Counted from the stretch's first letter, positions 49,722-58,348 are shown. The stretch is DNA of 64,000 bases from WHSW01 sp963821025 (GCA_963821025.1 CAWGCG010000005.1:186001-250000), one strand, 5' to 3'. Numbers and translations are program-made. The notes: a model not told the origin generated them from the sequence alone.

Positions 49722-51193
49722 GCCCCCGCCCTCCGGGAAATCCGGCGCGCGCGCTCGATCCGCCACAGCTGCATCACGGCCAGCGCCGCGGCGGCCGCCA
49801 TCGGGCCGGCGACCGGCACCGTGTAGCGCCCGACGTAGATGCCCGCGATCGCCGGTGAGACCAGCAAGGCGATGCCGCTGCCCGCGAACAGCCAGACTCC
49901 GATCCGGCTTCGGCGAGGGCCGATCAGCAGCCCGAGCAGCGCCAGCAAGGTGGAGATCGAGAGCGCGGTGGCGCCGAATCGGAACACGCTCTGATAGCTG
50001 TCGAGCTCCTCCAGCTCCGAGGGAACGATTTCGATATCGAAGTCGTCGAAGAAGGTCTCCATCCCCTCGACGGTGGCAGCACGCTTCTCCACCGAGTGCG
50101 GATCGTCGTAGAACAGGGGTGAGTTCCAGGCCAGCGTCGGGTCGAGACCGTGGCCTCCATACAAGCCGCCGGTCCACGAAGTGGGGACGAAGAAGGCGCG
50201 GAAGTCAGTCCAGATGCGATCCGCGTAGCCGACCGGGTTGGAGAGCACGGCGGCACGCGCCCACTCGCCGACCAGGTCGTCCTGCTCGCCAATCCCGCCG
50301 AACTCCCGGACGGCCGGCGAGTCGGGGTTGTAGAGATACCAGCTGCCGCCGTAGCGCTTTTCGGGAGGCTTGTCCTCACACAGGGCCTCGGTTCCTGCGG
50401 GCGGCGTGAACATGTCGCAGTCGGCGAAGGTGGCCGCCCTGCTGTAGAGGTGCCAGCCCTGGGACGGGCCGAGCTCGAAGCTGCCGCGCGCGGCGGCGTT
50501 CGCGGACGCGTAGGCGAACAAGACGACCGCCGCACCGCCGGCGAGCGCCGCAACCGGGCGCCAGCGCGGCAGCCATGGCCGCGGCCGCGAGAACACCAGG
50601 GCCAGCAGCGCGACCGGGACCAAGAAGACGCCCGCCGAGCGAATCGTCCCGGAGACCGCCATCAGGACGCCGGCTGCCAGCGGCCATTTCCACCACGGAT
50701 CCGGGGTCTCGAGGGTTCGCACGCATGCATAGAGCGCGATCGCGAGCACGAAGGTGAAGAAGGTCTCCGACATCACCGCTCGTTCGAGCAGGATCTGGTC
50801 GGCGCCGAGCAGGACTACCCCGGCTGGCAGCAGGGCCGGCCACGGCGACCCGGCAAGTCTCCGGGTCGTGGCGAAGAGGATCAGCGCTGTCGCGATTCCG
50901 AACAGGATCTGCACCACGACGGTCACCGAGACGTCGCGCGAGAAGACCCCGACCAGCTTGAGGAAGGTCGAGTAACCGGCCGGGTGCTGGGGGCTGTCGA
51001 GCGGATTGGCGTTGGCGAAGCCGGCGTAGGCCCACGAGTCGGCCAGCGAGTGCACGGTCGGCGACCACGCGTGCGCCGCATAAGCGCGCACGAAGATCCC
51101 CGAGATCAGCAGAGCGAGGAGCACCCAGCCGGCCGGGCCGGCCGGCCAGAAGGCCCGCGCTGCGCCCGCCGTTCGCCTGAGCAGATCCGGCAT
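49718..51193 (-). CDS. GT39-like membrane glycosyltransferase, paralogue 2 of 3
   Basis: A 491-residue paralogue sharing FWPAGPAGWVLLALLISG, LADSWAYAGFANANPLDSPQ, LLERAVMSETFFTF and the loop ADCDMFTPPAGTEALCED. About ten helices are predicted. It is coupled to paralogue 1 by overlap. Its upstream region repeats the promoter of paralogue 3, but there the GTG in the promoter opens a separate 14-codon frame that closes two bases before this ATG. The function is as for its sister copies; the substrate is unknown. Confidence 0.75.
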   Translation of the reverse strand: MPDLLRRTAGAARAFWPAGPAGWVLLALLISGIFVRAYAAHAWSPTVHSLADSWAYAGFANANPLDSPQHPAGYSTFLKLVGVFSRDVSVTVVVQILFGIATALILFATTRRLAGSPWPALLPAGVVLLGADQILLERAVMSETFFTFVLAIALYACVRTLETPDPWWKWPLAAGVLMAVSGTIRSAGVFLVPVALLALVFSRPRPWLPRWRPVAALAGGAAVVLFAYASANAAARGSFELGPSQGWHLYSRAATFADCDMFTPPAGTEALCEDKPPEKRYGGSWYLYNPDSPAVREFGGIGEQDDLVGEWARAAVLSNPVGYADRIWTDFRAFFVPTSWTGGLYGGHGLDPTLAWNSPLFYDDPHSVEKRAATVEGMETFFDDFDIEIVPSELEELDSYQSVFRFGATALSISTLLALLGLLIGPRRSRIGVWLFAGSGIALLVSPAIAGIYVGRYTVPVAGPMAAAAALAVMQLWRIERARRISRRAGA

Positions 51194-51195
51194 GC

Positions 51196-51240
51196 TCAGC
51201 CGCCCTGGCCTGGCGCGATCGTCCGGATGGCCGATTGCAC
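51196..51240 (-). CDS. Possible 14-codon leaderless upstream ORF
   Basis: GTG 51240 lies 6 bases after the TACGAT box and encodes VQSAIRTIAPGQGG, stopping two bases before the ATG of the membrane glycosyltransferase gene. The position exactly matches the leaderless start of the sister gene at 52773. It may couple translation to the main gene, or be a relic of a former start after frame divergence. Confidence 0.3.
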   Translation of the reverse strand: MQSAIRTIAPGQGG

Positions 51241-51246
51241 CGCGCG

Positions 51247-51252
51247 ATCGTA
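51247..51252 (-). promoter_or_regulatory. -10 box duplicated from the sister gene promoter
   Basis: TACGAT followed by CGCGCG and GTG on the minus strand. It is the same layout as TACGAT-CGCGCC-GTG at 52785-52771. Confidence 0.45.
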
Positions 51253-51294
51253 GCTAGCCATCCATCGCCAACCTCGATCCGAGCAAAGCCGAGC

Positions 51295-52773
51295 TCACGC
51301 GGGTGTCCCTGTGCTCCGGCGCTCGTGCTCGAATCGCCAGAGCTGCATCGCCGCCAACGCCGCTGCGCCAGCCACCGGCCCCGCGATCGGCACCGTGTAG
51401 CGCCCGACATAGATGCCCGCGAGCGCAGGGGAGACCAGAATGGCGATGCCACTGCCCGCCAGAAGCAAGATCGCCACTCGGTTCTTGCGAGGCCCGATCA
51501 GGAGGCCGAGGATCGCAAGCAACGTGCAAATCGTCAGCGCCGTAGCCCCAAAGCGAAAGACCCGTTGATAGTCGTGCAGGTCCTGTAGCGCCGCGGGGCT
51601 GCTGTCGATCTCGATGTCGTTGTAGAACGTCTCGAGCTGGCCAACCGTGCCGGCACGCCAGTCGACCGCTTGCCCCTCATCGAAGGTGAGTGGGTACCGC
51701 CAGTCGAGCGAAGGATCCAGGCTGTGACCGGCGTAGATCGGCCCCATCGTCCTGCTGGGCACGAAGAAGGCACGGAAATCGCCCCAGACCAGATCGAGGT
51801 ACGCGCCGATATCGGATAGCACCGCGGCCCGGGCCCAGTCTCCGACCAGCGCATCCTCCTCCCCCAGTCCGCCGAACTCTCGGATCGCTGGCGAGTCCGG
51901 ACTCAGGAGGTACCAACTCCCGCCTAAACGCTTAGCCGGCGGCGTCCTCTCGCAGAGCGCCTCCGAGCCCTCGGGCGGTGTGAACTTGTCGCAGTCGGCG
52001 AAGGTCGCGGCCCGGCTGTAGAGGTGCCAGCCCTGGGATGGGCCGAGCTCGAAGCTGCCGCGGGTGATCGCATTGGCCGATGAGTAAGCGACCAAGATCA
52101 CGGCCGCCGTAACGGCCAGCGCGAGCCCCGATCGCCATCGCGACCGCCACGGCCGCGGCCGGGCGAACACCAGGGCGATCAAGGCAACCGGCACGAGGAA
52201 GGCACCCGCCGATCGAATCGTCGCCGAGAGCGCCAACACAAGACCGGCCGCGAGCGGCCACCTCCACCACGGATCGGGCGTCTCCAGCATGCGAACGCCG
52301 CAGTAGAGGCCGGCGGCCAGGACCGTGGTGAACAGCGCTTCGGACATGACCGCGCGTTCCAGAAGGATCTGGTCGGCCCCTAGCAGAACCACCCCGGCGG
52401 GCACCAACGCCGGCCAGGGAGAGCCCGCAACCCGTCTGGTCAGCGCGAAGAAGACCAAGGCGGAGCCGATTCCGAGCAGGTTCTGCAGCGCCATGATCAC
52501 GCTGACGTCGCGCGTGAACACGCCGGTGATCGCCAGGAAGGCCGAGTAACCGGCCGGATGCTGAGGGCTCTCCAGCGGGTTGCCGGACGCGTAAAGCGCA
52601 TAGAAACCCGAGTCGCTGAGCCAATCGACCGTCGGAGACCAGGCGAAGCTCGCATAGCCGCGCACGAACACTCCGGACAGCAGCAGGGCCAAGAGGACCC
52701 AGCCGGCCGGGCCGGCGGGCCAGAACGCCTTCACCGAATCGACGATCCCCCGCCCCGCTTGGGCGACTTTCAC
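51295..52773 (-). CDS. GT39-like membrane glycosyltransferase, paralogue 3 of 3
   Basis: A 492-residue paralogue with FWPAGPAGWVLLALLLSG, LSDSGFYALYASGNPLESPQ, LLERAVMSEALFTT and ADCDKFTPPEGSEALCER, closest to paralogue 2. GTG 52773 is chosen because a TACGAT -10 box ends 6 bases before it, which fits a leaderless transcript; a longer reading frame would run into the divergent sufR-like promoter. It heads the set of three membrane glycosyltransferases and a methyltransferase. Two Cys in the extracytoplasmic loop are kept. Confidence 0.75.
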   Translation of the reverse strand: MKVAQAGRGIVDSVKAFWPAGPAGWVLLALLLSGVFVRGYASFAWSPTVDWLSDSGFYALYASGNPLESPQHPAGYSAFLAITGVFTRDVSVIMALQNLLGIGSALVFFALTRRVAGSPWPALVPAGVVLLGADQILLERAVMSEALFTTVLAAGLYCGVRMLETPDPWWRWPLAAGLVLALSATIRSAGAFLVPVALIALVFARPRPWRSRWRSGLALAVTAAVILVAYSSANAITRGSFELGPSQGWHLYSRAATFADCDKFTPPEGSEALCERTPPAKRLGGSWYLLSPDSPAIREFGGLGEEDALVGDWARAAVLSDIGAYLDLVWGDFRAFFVPSRTMGPIYAGHSLDPSLDWRYPLTFDEGQAVDWRAGTVGQLETFYNDIEIDSSPAALQDLHDYQRVFRFGATALTICTLLAILGLLIGPRKNRVAILLLAGSGIAILVSPALAGIYVGRYTVPIAGPVAGAAALAAMQLWRFEHERRSTGTPA

Positions 52774-52779
52774 GGCGCG

Positions 52780-52785
52780 ATCGTA
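52780..52785 (-). promoter_or_regulatory. -10 box for leaderless membrane glycosyltransferase gene
   Basis: TACGAT on the minus strand, followed by six bases and GTG 52773. The layout is repeated at 51252-51238. Confidence 0.5.
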
Positions 52786-52834
52786 ACCAGCCGACCGGTG
52801 GGCGCAGATGGACCGCCGAGCGTCCGAGACATAA

Positions 52835-52853
52835 CCGAGCGCTCGGGTAGGAT
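52835..52853 (+). promoter_or_regulatory. Palindrome and -10 box upstream of the sufR-like gene
   Basis: CCGAGCGCTCGG (52835-52846) is a perfect 12-bp palindrome lying in the promoter spacer directly before TAGGAT (52848-52853), which ends 8 bases before ATG 52862. Its place suits autorepression by the Rrf2 protein encoded downstream, but the binding is not shown. Confidence 0.5.
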
Positions 52854-52861
52854 TTAGCTCG

Positions 52862-53338
52862 ATGTTGTTCTCGACCAAGGCGGAGTACGGAGTTCGGCTG
52901 ATGGTCGAGCTCGGCCGGCGCGCCGGTGGCGCGGATCCCGCGCAAGCGGGGCCGGTCGCGCTCGCCTCGGTCGCCGAGGCGGAGATGCTGCCGCTCTCCT
53001 ACCTCGAGCACCTGGTCGCGAAGCTGCGGCAGGCCGGGTTGGTGCGCTCCGTCCGCGGCGCCCACGGCGGCTACCAGCTCGCCCGGAGCGCGGACGAGAT
53101 CTCGATGCTCGATGTGGTCGCCGCGCTCGAGGGGCCGATCGCACCGATGGAGTGCTTCCACGCCGACCGTGAGGGGCGGGTGCTCTGCTCGCATGAGTCC
53201 GACGGCGACCGCAACTGCGCCACCAAGCTGCTTTGGACCCGGGTCCACGGCGGCGTCACCAAGGCGCTCGACGGGACCACGCTGGCCGACCTGGTCGAGT
53301 TCTCGACCGCGGCCCCAGCCCTGGCAACCAGCAACTAG
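52862..53338 (+). CDS. Rrf2-family Fe-S-sensing regulator (SufR/IscR-like)
   Basis: A 158-residue winged-helix regulator: KAEYGVRLMVELGRRAG, recognition region LSYLEHLVAKLRQAGLV and wing RGAHGGYQLAR. Three cysteines at 98, 109 and 119 are placed as in IscR-type proteins and probably hold a [2Fe-2S] or [4Fe-4S] cluster. It stands first in the suf gene group, where Rrf2 proteins repress Fe-S assembly when cluster supply is adequate. A palindrome overlaps its own promoter. The sufC ribosome-binding site follows its stop directly. Confidence 0.88.
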   Translation: MLFSTKAEYGVRLMVELGRRAGGADPAQAGPVALASVAEAEMLPLSYLEHLVAKLRQAGLVRSVRGAHGGYQLARSADEISMLDVVAALEGPIAPMECFHADREGRVLCSHESDGDRNCATKLLWTRVHGGVTKALDGTTLADLVEFSTAAPALATSN

Positions 53339-53355
53339 CAACTTCCAAGGAGAAA

Positions 53356-54120
53356 ATGGCCGACCTCGAAATCACCAACCTCCACGTCACCGCCGAGGAC
53401 AAGGAGATCCTCAAGGGCCTCGACCTCGAGGTTTCGAAGGGTGAGATCCACGCGCTCATGGGCCCCAACGGCTCCGGCAAGTCGACGCTCGCGAACGCGA
53501 TCATGGGCCATCCCGCGTTCGAGATCACCGAGGGCCAGATCCTCTTCGAGGGTGAGGACATCACCGAGGCCGCGCCCGAGGATCGCTCCCGCGCGGGCCT
53601 GTTCATGGCCTTCCAGTACCCGGTCGCGATCCCGGGGGTGACCGTTGCCAAGTATCTGCGGATGGCGCTCAACGCCCACCGTGAGGCCCGCGGTGAGGGT
53701 CAGATCTCGCTCAAGGACTTCCGCAAGCAGACCGAGGCGGCGATGGAGCTGGTCAACATCCCGCGCGACTTCTCCAGCCGCTACATCAACGACGGCTTCT
53801 CCGGGGGTGAGAAGAAGCGCATGGAGGTGCTGCAGCTGGCGATGTTGCGACCTTTGATCTCGGTCCTCGACGAAACCGACTCCGGCCTCGACATCGACGC
53901 CCTGCGGGTGGTCGCCAAGGGCGTCAACGAGGTCGCCGGACCCGAGATGGGGGTGCTGATCATCACCCACTACCAGCGCATCCTGCACCTGGTCGAGCCC
54001 GACTTCGTCCACGTCATGTTCGAGGGGCGGATCGTCAAGCAGGGCGGACCCGAGCTGGTCACCCAGCTCGAGGACAAGGGCTACGGCTGGATCCGCGAGG
54101 AGGTCGAGGCGGCGGCGTGA
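53356..54120 (+). CDS. sufC: Fe-S cluster assembly ATPase SufC
   Basis: A 254-residue cytosolic ABC ATPase of the SufBCD scaffold. Walker A is GPNGSGKST, MAFQYPVAIPGVT is SufC-specific, the signature is FSGGEKKRMEVLQLAML, Walker B is ISVLDETDSGLDIDAL, and the switch His is in IITHYQRIL. AAGGAG lies four bases before ATG 53356. Its stop overlaps the GTG of sufS. The genes for its partners SufB and SufD are 5 kb further on. Confidence 0.96.
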   Translation: MADLEITNLHVTAEDKEILKGLDLEVSKGEIHALMGPNGSGKSTLANAIMGHPAFEITEGQILFEGEDITEAAPEDRSRAGLFMAFQYPVAIPGVTVAKYLRMALNAHREARGEGQISLKDFRKQTEAAMELVNIPRDFSSRYINDGFSGGEKKRMEVLQLAMLRPLISVLDETDSGLDIDALRVVAKGVNEVAGPEMGVLIITHYQRILHLVEPDFVHVMFEGRIVKQGGPELVTQLEDKGYGWIREEVEAAA

Positions 54121-55376
54121 GCTCGGCGCTCGGCACTCGGCACTGGGAGCTCGACGTCGAGCGGATCCGGGAGGCGTTTCCCGCTCTCGCGCGCGAGATC
54201 AACGGCACCCCTGTCGCCTATCTCGATTCGGGCGCCAGCTCCCAGCGGGTGCTCGCCTCGATCCAGGCGGTCGACCGCTACGAGCGTCGTCACCACTCCA
54301 ACGTCCATCGCGGCTCACACACGCTCTCGGCCGAGGCCACCGCGGCCTACGAGGGGGCGCGGGCGACGATCGCCGACCACATCGGCGCAACCGACCGCCG
54401 CGAGGTTGTCTTCGTCCGCAACGCGACCGAGGCGATCAACCTGGTCGCGCGGACTTGGGGCGCCGCCAACATCGGCGCCGGCGACCACATCCTGCTGACC
54501 GAGATGGAGCACCACTCGAACATCGTCCCCTGGCAGATGCTCGCCGAAGCGTCCGAGGCCGAGATCGATTGGGTTCCGGTGACCGACTCGGGCCTGCTCG
54601 ACCTGGAGGCCTACCGCGAGCTGCTCGGTCGCGGTCCGAAGCTGGTTGCGGTCACCCACGTCTCGAACGTTCTCGGGACCGAGAACCCGCTCGCCGAGAT
54701 CGCGCACGCCGCGCACGAGGCCGGCGCACTGGTGCTCGCCGACGGCGCTCAGGCGGCGCCGAAGCTGGCGCTCGAGATGCCGGCGCTGGGGATCGATTTC
54801 TACGCGCTGACCGGCCACAAGGCCTACGGCCCCACCGGGATCGGTGCGCTCTGGGCTCGGCTCGACCTGCTGCGCGAGATGCCGCCGTTCATGGGCGGCG
54901 GATCGATGATTCGCAAGGTGACCAAGCAGGGAACCAGCTGGGCCGACCCGCCGGCCCGCTTCGAGGCGGGGACGCCGGCGATCACCCAGGCGATCGGGAT
55001 GGCGGCGGCGTTTCGCTGGCTCGATGGACTCGGGATGGACGCGGTCGAAGCCCACGATCGCGAGATCGCCGCGTACACGATCGCCCGCGTGACGGAGGTT
55101 CCCGGCCTGCGGGTGTTCGGTCCGCCCGCCTCGGCGGACCGACTCGGCCCGGTCTCATTCGAGCTCGACGGCGTCCACGGCCACGACGTCGCCGAGATCC
55201 TCGACCGCCACGGGGTCGCGGTCCGCTCCGGCCACCATTGCGCCCATCCGCTGATGGACCGTCTCGGCGTTCCGGCGACCGCGCGCGCGAGCTTCGGCAT
55301 CTACACGACCACCGCGGAGATCGACCGGCTGGTCGAGGGCCTCGAGGACGTCCGCCGGGTCTTCGGGCTCGGCTGA
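54117..55376 (+). CDS. sufS: Cysteine desulfurase SufS
   Basis: A 419-residue class V PLP enzyme that takes sulfur from cysteine for Fe-S assembly. The PLP Lys is K235 in LTGHKAYGPTG, EHHSNIVPWQ binds the cofactor region, and the catalytic Cys375 lies in RSGHHCAHPLM, the short-loop form of SufS. GTG 54117 overlaps the sufC stop. The SufU transfer partner is encoded at 57533. Sulfur loss from cysteine may link to the CysM/CysO genes elsewhere in the window, as an inference. Confidence 0.95.
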   Translation: MSSALGTRHWELDVERIREAFPALAREINGTPVAYLDSGASSQRVLASIQAVDRYERRHHSNVHRGSHTLSAEATAAYEGARATIADHIGATDRREVVFVRNATEAINLVARTWGAANIGAGDHILLTEMEHHSNIVPWQMLAEASEAEIDWVPVTDSGLLDLEAYRELLGRGPKLVAVTHVSNVLGTENPLAEIAHAAHEAGALVLADGAQAAPKLALEMPALGIDFYALTGHKAYGPTGIGALWARLDLLREMPPFMGGGSMIRKVTKQGTSWADPPARFEAGTPAITQAIGMAAAFRWLDGLGMDAVEAHDREIAAYTIARVTEVPGLRVFGPPASADRLGPVSFELDGVHGHDVAEILDRHGVAVRSGHHCAHPLMDRLGVPATARASFGIYTTTAEIDRLVEGLEDVRRVFGLG

Positions 55377-55396
55377 GGCGAGATCGGATCGCGGCG

Positions 55397-55996
55397 GTGC
55401 CGCGCTCGCTGCTGACGATCGACGAATCGCCCTTCGGTTTCACCTGGGTGGTGGACGAGCCGCTGCAGCGCGCCTCGCACGCGATCACCGACGAGGGCCG
55501 CGTCTGGATCATCGACCCGGTCGATCTCGACGACGTCATCGATCGGGCCGGCGCCCTCGGGCGCCCGGTCGCGGTCCTGAAGCTGCTCGACCGCCACAAC
55601 CGCGACTGCGCCGCGGTCGCCGAGCGCCTCGGGGTGCCGCTGGTCGAGGTTCCCGACGAGGTCCCGGACTCTCCGTTCGAGGCGATCGCAGCGGTGCGGA
55701 TCCCGGGGTGGAAGGAGACGGCACTGTGGTGGCCGGCGCAGCGGGCATTGATCGTCGCCGAGGTGGTCGGCTCCAACAGCCTCTACACAGGGGGCGCCGG
55801 CGGGGTCGGGATGCACGTGATGCTGCGGGCGCTGCCGCCGGGGGGCCTGCGCGGCATGCAGCCCGACCACCTGCTCCTCGGCCACGGCGGGCCGGTGCAC
55901 GGCGAGCGCGCCGCGAGCGAGCTCGAGCACGCCTACGCGCGAGCGCGCCGCGACCTGCCGCGCGCCCTGCTCAACGTGCCGAGTGCGCTGCGCTGA
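55397..55996 (+). CDS. Metallo-beta-lactamase-like protein in the suf cluster
   Basis: A 199-residue protein with a metallo-hydrolase-like layout: VWIIDPVDLDDVI, LLDRHNRDCAAVAERLG (an H-x-x-D-C in place of the usual H-x-H-x-D-H), and LLLGHGGPVHG near the end. The first two metal His of the family are therefore incomplete, so catalysis is uncertain. GTG 55397 is used, 20 bases after the sufS stop. The position between sufS and the rest of suf suggests a role in sulfur or redox handling, but none can be assigned. Confidence 0.6.
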   Translation: MPRSLLTIDESPFGFTWVVDEPLQRASHAITDEGRVWIIDPVDLDDVIDRAGALGRPVAVLKLLDRHNRDCAAVAERLGVPLVEVPDEVPDSPFEAIAAVRIPGWKETALWWPAQRALIVAEVVGSNSLYTGGAGGVGMHVMLRALPPGGLRGMQPDHLLLGHGGPVHGERAASELEHAYARARRDLPRALLNVPSALR

Positions 55997-56007
55997 ACGG
56001 CGCGCGC

Positions 56008-57432
56008 TCAGCGCTTCGGCGAGACCTGGGCGTTCATCCCCGCGCGCAGCTGGCGGCGGCTGAGCTCACCGTCGACGGGCACGGCCCGGTAGCTGAACGA
56101 CTGCGCGAACTCGAGCTCGAAGGCGGTCGCGCCCGAGCGCGTGATCTCGCTGATCAGCTCGGTCCCACCCCAGGAGACCAGCGCCGATCCGCGGGCAAAG
56201 CGAGCCGACCCGCAGCAGACCGAGACCGGCGCCGAGGGCGTGCTGTGACTCTCCAACAGGGTCGCGGTGTCGCCCTCGATCCGGTAACGAAGCGCGCGCG
56301 GCGGGCGCCCGAGGCCGGTGCCGTTGTCGAAAACGGAGAGGTCGCGGCGAGCGAGGGCGCGGACGTCGTGCTGGCCGCCGAAGGGAAAGTCGCCGAGCGG
56401 GTCATCCTGCACCCGCAGCGACTCGGGCGTCGGCGTGCCGCCGAGCTTCCACTCGATCGCGCCGCTTCGGCGGTCGATCCGGTAGACGGCGTCGGTATGC
56501 CTGAGGCTGACCAGCAGGTCGCCACCCGGCAGCGGCTCGACGGCGTTCACGTGGGCGTAGTCGTAGGGCTCGGAATCGAGCGTCTGCCACCAGCGGCCGG
56601 TCTCGCTGAAGTCGATCTGGCCCTCCGACGACCACTCCCAGACGAGCTCGCCGCCCGGTGTCAGCTCCTGGATCACCGCGTCGTAGACGCGGGCGCTCGG
56701 GTCGCCGAGGAACTCGCTGAGGTCGACGGGCTCCGCCCGGGGCACGTAGGCGAGCAGGATGAAGTTGCCGCTCGGCGTCGGCTGCAGGTCGTGCTGGTCG
56801 GTGATCGCGCCGCCGGCGGTCCGCAGGCGCCCGATCCGGCGGCCGTCGAGCGAATGGAACTCATACGAACTCGACGGATCGGTGGTGAACGGGGCGCCGG
56901 CGAACTGAGTCCAGACGAGCGTTCCGTCCGCGAGCACCTTGGCGTCGACCGGTGCCTTCGCGTCCTCGTACCACCAGACCGGGACCCCGCGACGATCGAA
57001 GATCGTGACGAAGCGCGCTCCGGCGCTGGCGGCCGGCGTCAGCAGGTAGAAGTCCGAGGCCGGCTTTTCGCCGCGCCGGAACTCATACTCGGGGAAGTCC
57101 TCGGGCAGGCAGCGGATCCGATAGGCGCGCTTGCGCGCACCGCTGCGCGCGACGACCCTGATCTGCTGGCCGTCGCGCAGGCGCACGGTGCGGTGGGCCG
57201 GGCCGTCGCTCCAGGGGCGGGCGCCGATCTTCGCCTCGGCGCCACCCGGGGTCCGCACCCGGAAGGAAAGCGGCTGCGCGCAGTCGACCGTGTAATCGCG
57301 GATCGCCGGCCTGAAGCCGGGCTCGAGACCGTCGACCGCGAGCCGCACCGCAGCGTCGGCTGCGGTTGGAGTCGAGACCAGCACGAGCAGGGCGACGGCC
57401 CCGAGGGGGCCGACGAGGCGGCGGGCGCGCAT
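56008..57432 (-). CDS. Arylsulfotransferase (ASST)-like secreted protein
   Basis: A 474-residue exported protein: signal peptide about 1-28 (ends TAADA), a beta-rich N-terminal domain (about 30-110), then a beta-propeller-like region with GGAITDQHDLQ, DYAHVNAVEPLPGGDLLVSLR and FGGQHDVRALARRDL. The repeated QHD/AHVN His residues match arylsulfotransferase-family proteins, which move sulfate between phenols through a His. ATG 57432 gives the best signal peptide. It is on the strand opposite to the suf genes and lies inside them. Actual sulfotransferase activity is unproven. Confidence 0.75.
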   Translation of the reverse strand: MRARRLVGPLGAVALLVLVSTPTAADAAVRLAVDGLEPGFRPAIRDYTVDCAQPLSFRVRTPGGAEAKIGARPWSDGPAHRTVRLRDGQQIRVVARSGARKRAYRIRCLPEDFPEYEFRRGEKPASDFYLLTPAASAGARFVTIFDRRGVPVWWYEDAKAPVDAKVLADGTLVWTQFAGAPFTTDPSSSYEFHSLDGRRIGRLRTAGGAITDQHDLQPTPSGNFILLAYVPRAEPVDLSEFLGDPSARVYDAVIQELTPGGELVWEWSSEGQIDFSETGRWWQTLDSEPYDYAHVNAVEPLPGGDLLVSLRHTDAVYRIDRRSGAIEWKLGGTPTPESLRVQDDPLGDFPFGGQHDVRALARRDLSVFDNGTGLGRPPRALRYRIEGDTATLLESHSTPSAPVSVCCGSARFARGSALVSWGGTELISEITRSGATAFELEFAQSFSYRAVPVDGELSRRQLRAGMNAQVSPKR

Positions 57433-57519
57433 CGCGGCAGTCTCCACCCAACGGCGGACGCGCGCAAGCCGATCGACGCGATCGGCACTCCGATCGCCCT
57501 GATCGCAAGCCGCCTCCGC

Positions 57520-57525
57520 TACCGT
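57520..57525 (+). promoter_or_regulatory. -10 box for leaderless sufU
   Basis: TACCGT ends 7 bases before GTG 57533, which suggests sufU has its own transcript separate from sufC-sufS. Confidence 0.45.
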
Positions 57526-57532
57526 CGCAGGG

Positions 57533-57961
57533 GTGGACCAGCTCTACCGCGAGAACATCCTCGACCACTACAAGCGCCCGCGCCACTTCGGCCGGCCCGA
57601 GCGCTTCGACCTCGAGTTCGAGGACACGAACCCGCTCTGCGGCGACGAGCAACACGTCTACGTCACGCTCGACGACGAGGGCCGCGTGGCCGAGGTCGCC
57701 TTCGAGGGCCGCGGCTGCGCGATCTCGACCGCGGCGACCTCGATGCTGACCGAGGAGCTCGGGGGCAAGACCCGCGAGGAGCTCCTGCGCCTCGACAAGG
57801 ACTTCGTCCTCGACCTGCTCGGGATCGAGATCTCGGCCACGCGGATGAAGTGCGCGCTGCTCGGCCTCAAGGTGGTCAAGTCGGCGGCGCTCGGCGACGC
57901 CGCCGACTGGGAGGACGAGGGCGCCCGCGGAGACCCGATCGCCGAGCGCGACCGGATCTAG
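57533..57961 (+). CDS. sufU: SufU sulfur-transfer protein
   Basis: A 142-residue zinc-binding SufU. The N-terminus LYRENILDHYKRPRHFG is characteristic, and the ligands are C36/D38 (LCGD), C62 (GRGCAIS) and C107 (MKCALL). It accepts sulfur from SufS and passes it to SufBCD. Unlike IscU it has the long insert around residues 75-103. GTG 57533 is close behind a -10 box. It is separated from sufS by the MBL-like gene and the minus-strand sulfotransferase gene. Confidence 0.94.
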   Translation: MDQLYRENILDHYKRPRHFGRPERFDLEFEDTNPLCGDEQHVYVTLDDEGRVAEVAFEGRGCAISTAATSMLTEELGGKTREELLRLDKDFVLDLLGIEISATRMKCALLGLKVVKSAALGDAADWEDEGARGDPIAERDRI

Positions 57962-57964
57962 CGC

Positions 57965-58348
57965 TCAATCCACCGAGATCGTCCTCGACTTCGCCCGCAG
58001 GCAGACGTAGATCGTCCCGGCGGTCCCCTCCTCGCGACGCTTGGCGACCGCGTAATAGACGCCGGAGGAAAGCGGGTCGACCTCGACGAACCACTTGCCG
58101 TCGTTGTCGGTCTGGTCGAAGCCGAGCAACTTCTTGCCGCCGTTGCGCTTTTGCTTGAACAGCTTCACCCTGCGCTGCTCGACGCAGGCGGCATTGTGCG
58201 ACTTCACCTTGCCGTGGAATGCCGGGAAGCTGTTGCGGATCTTGACGTTGCTGTCGAGCTCGACGGTCTGGCCGGCGCCGCCGGCAAGCGCGACGGCCGG
58301 GACCGCGATCAGGGCCGAGGTCGCCGCGAGGACGAGGACGCGAGTCAT
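57965..58348 (-). CDS. Small secreted protein of unknown function
   Basis: A 127-residue exported protein: signal peptide about 1-22 (ends VALAGG), then a beta-rich domain with RVKLFKQKRNGGKKLLGFDQ, GKWFVEVDPLSSGVYYAV and one Cys pair (AACVEQ and YVCLRA). The layout resembles small beta-sandwich repeats of surface proteins. GGAGAGGAAG precedes ATG 58348 and a TAGGGT box lies further upstream (58385-58380), so it probably has its own promoter. Nothing in it points to Fe-S chemistry despite its place inside suf. Confidence 0.6.
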   Translation of the reverse strand: MTRVLVLAATSALIAVPAVALAGGAGQTVELDSNVKIRNSFPAFHGKVKSHNAACVEQRRVKLFKQKRNGGKKLLGFDQTDNDGKWFVEVDPLSSGVYYAVAKRREEGTAGTIYVCLRAKSRTISVD

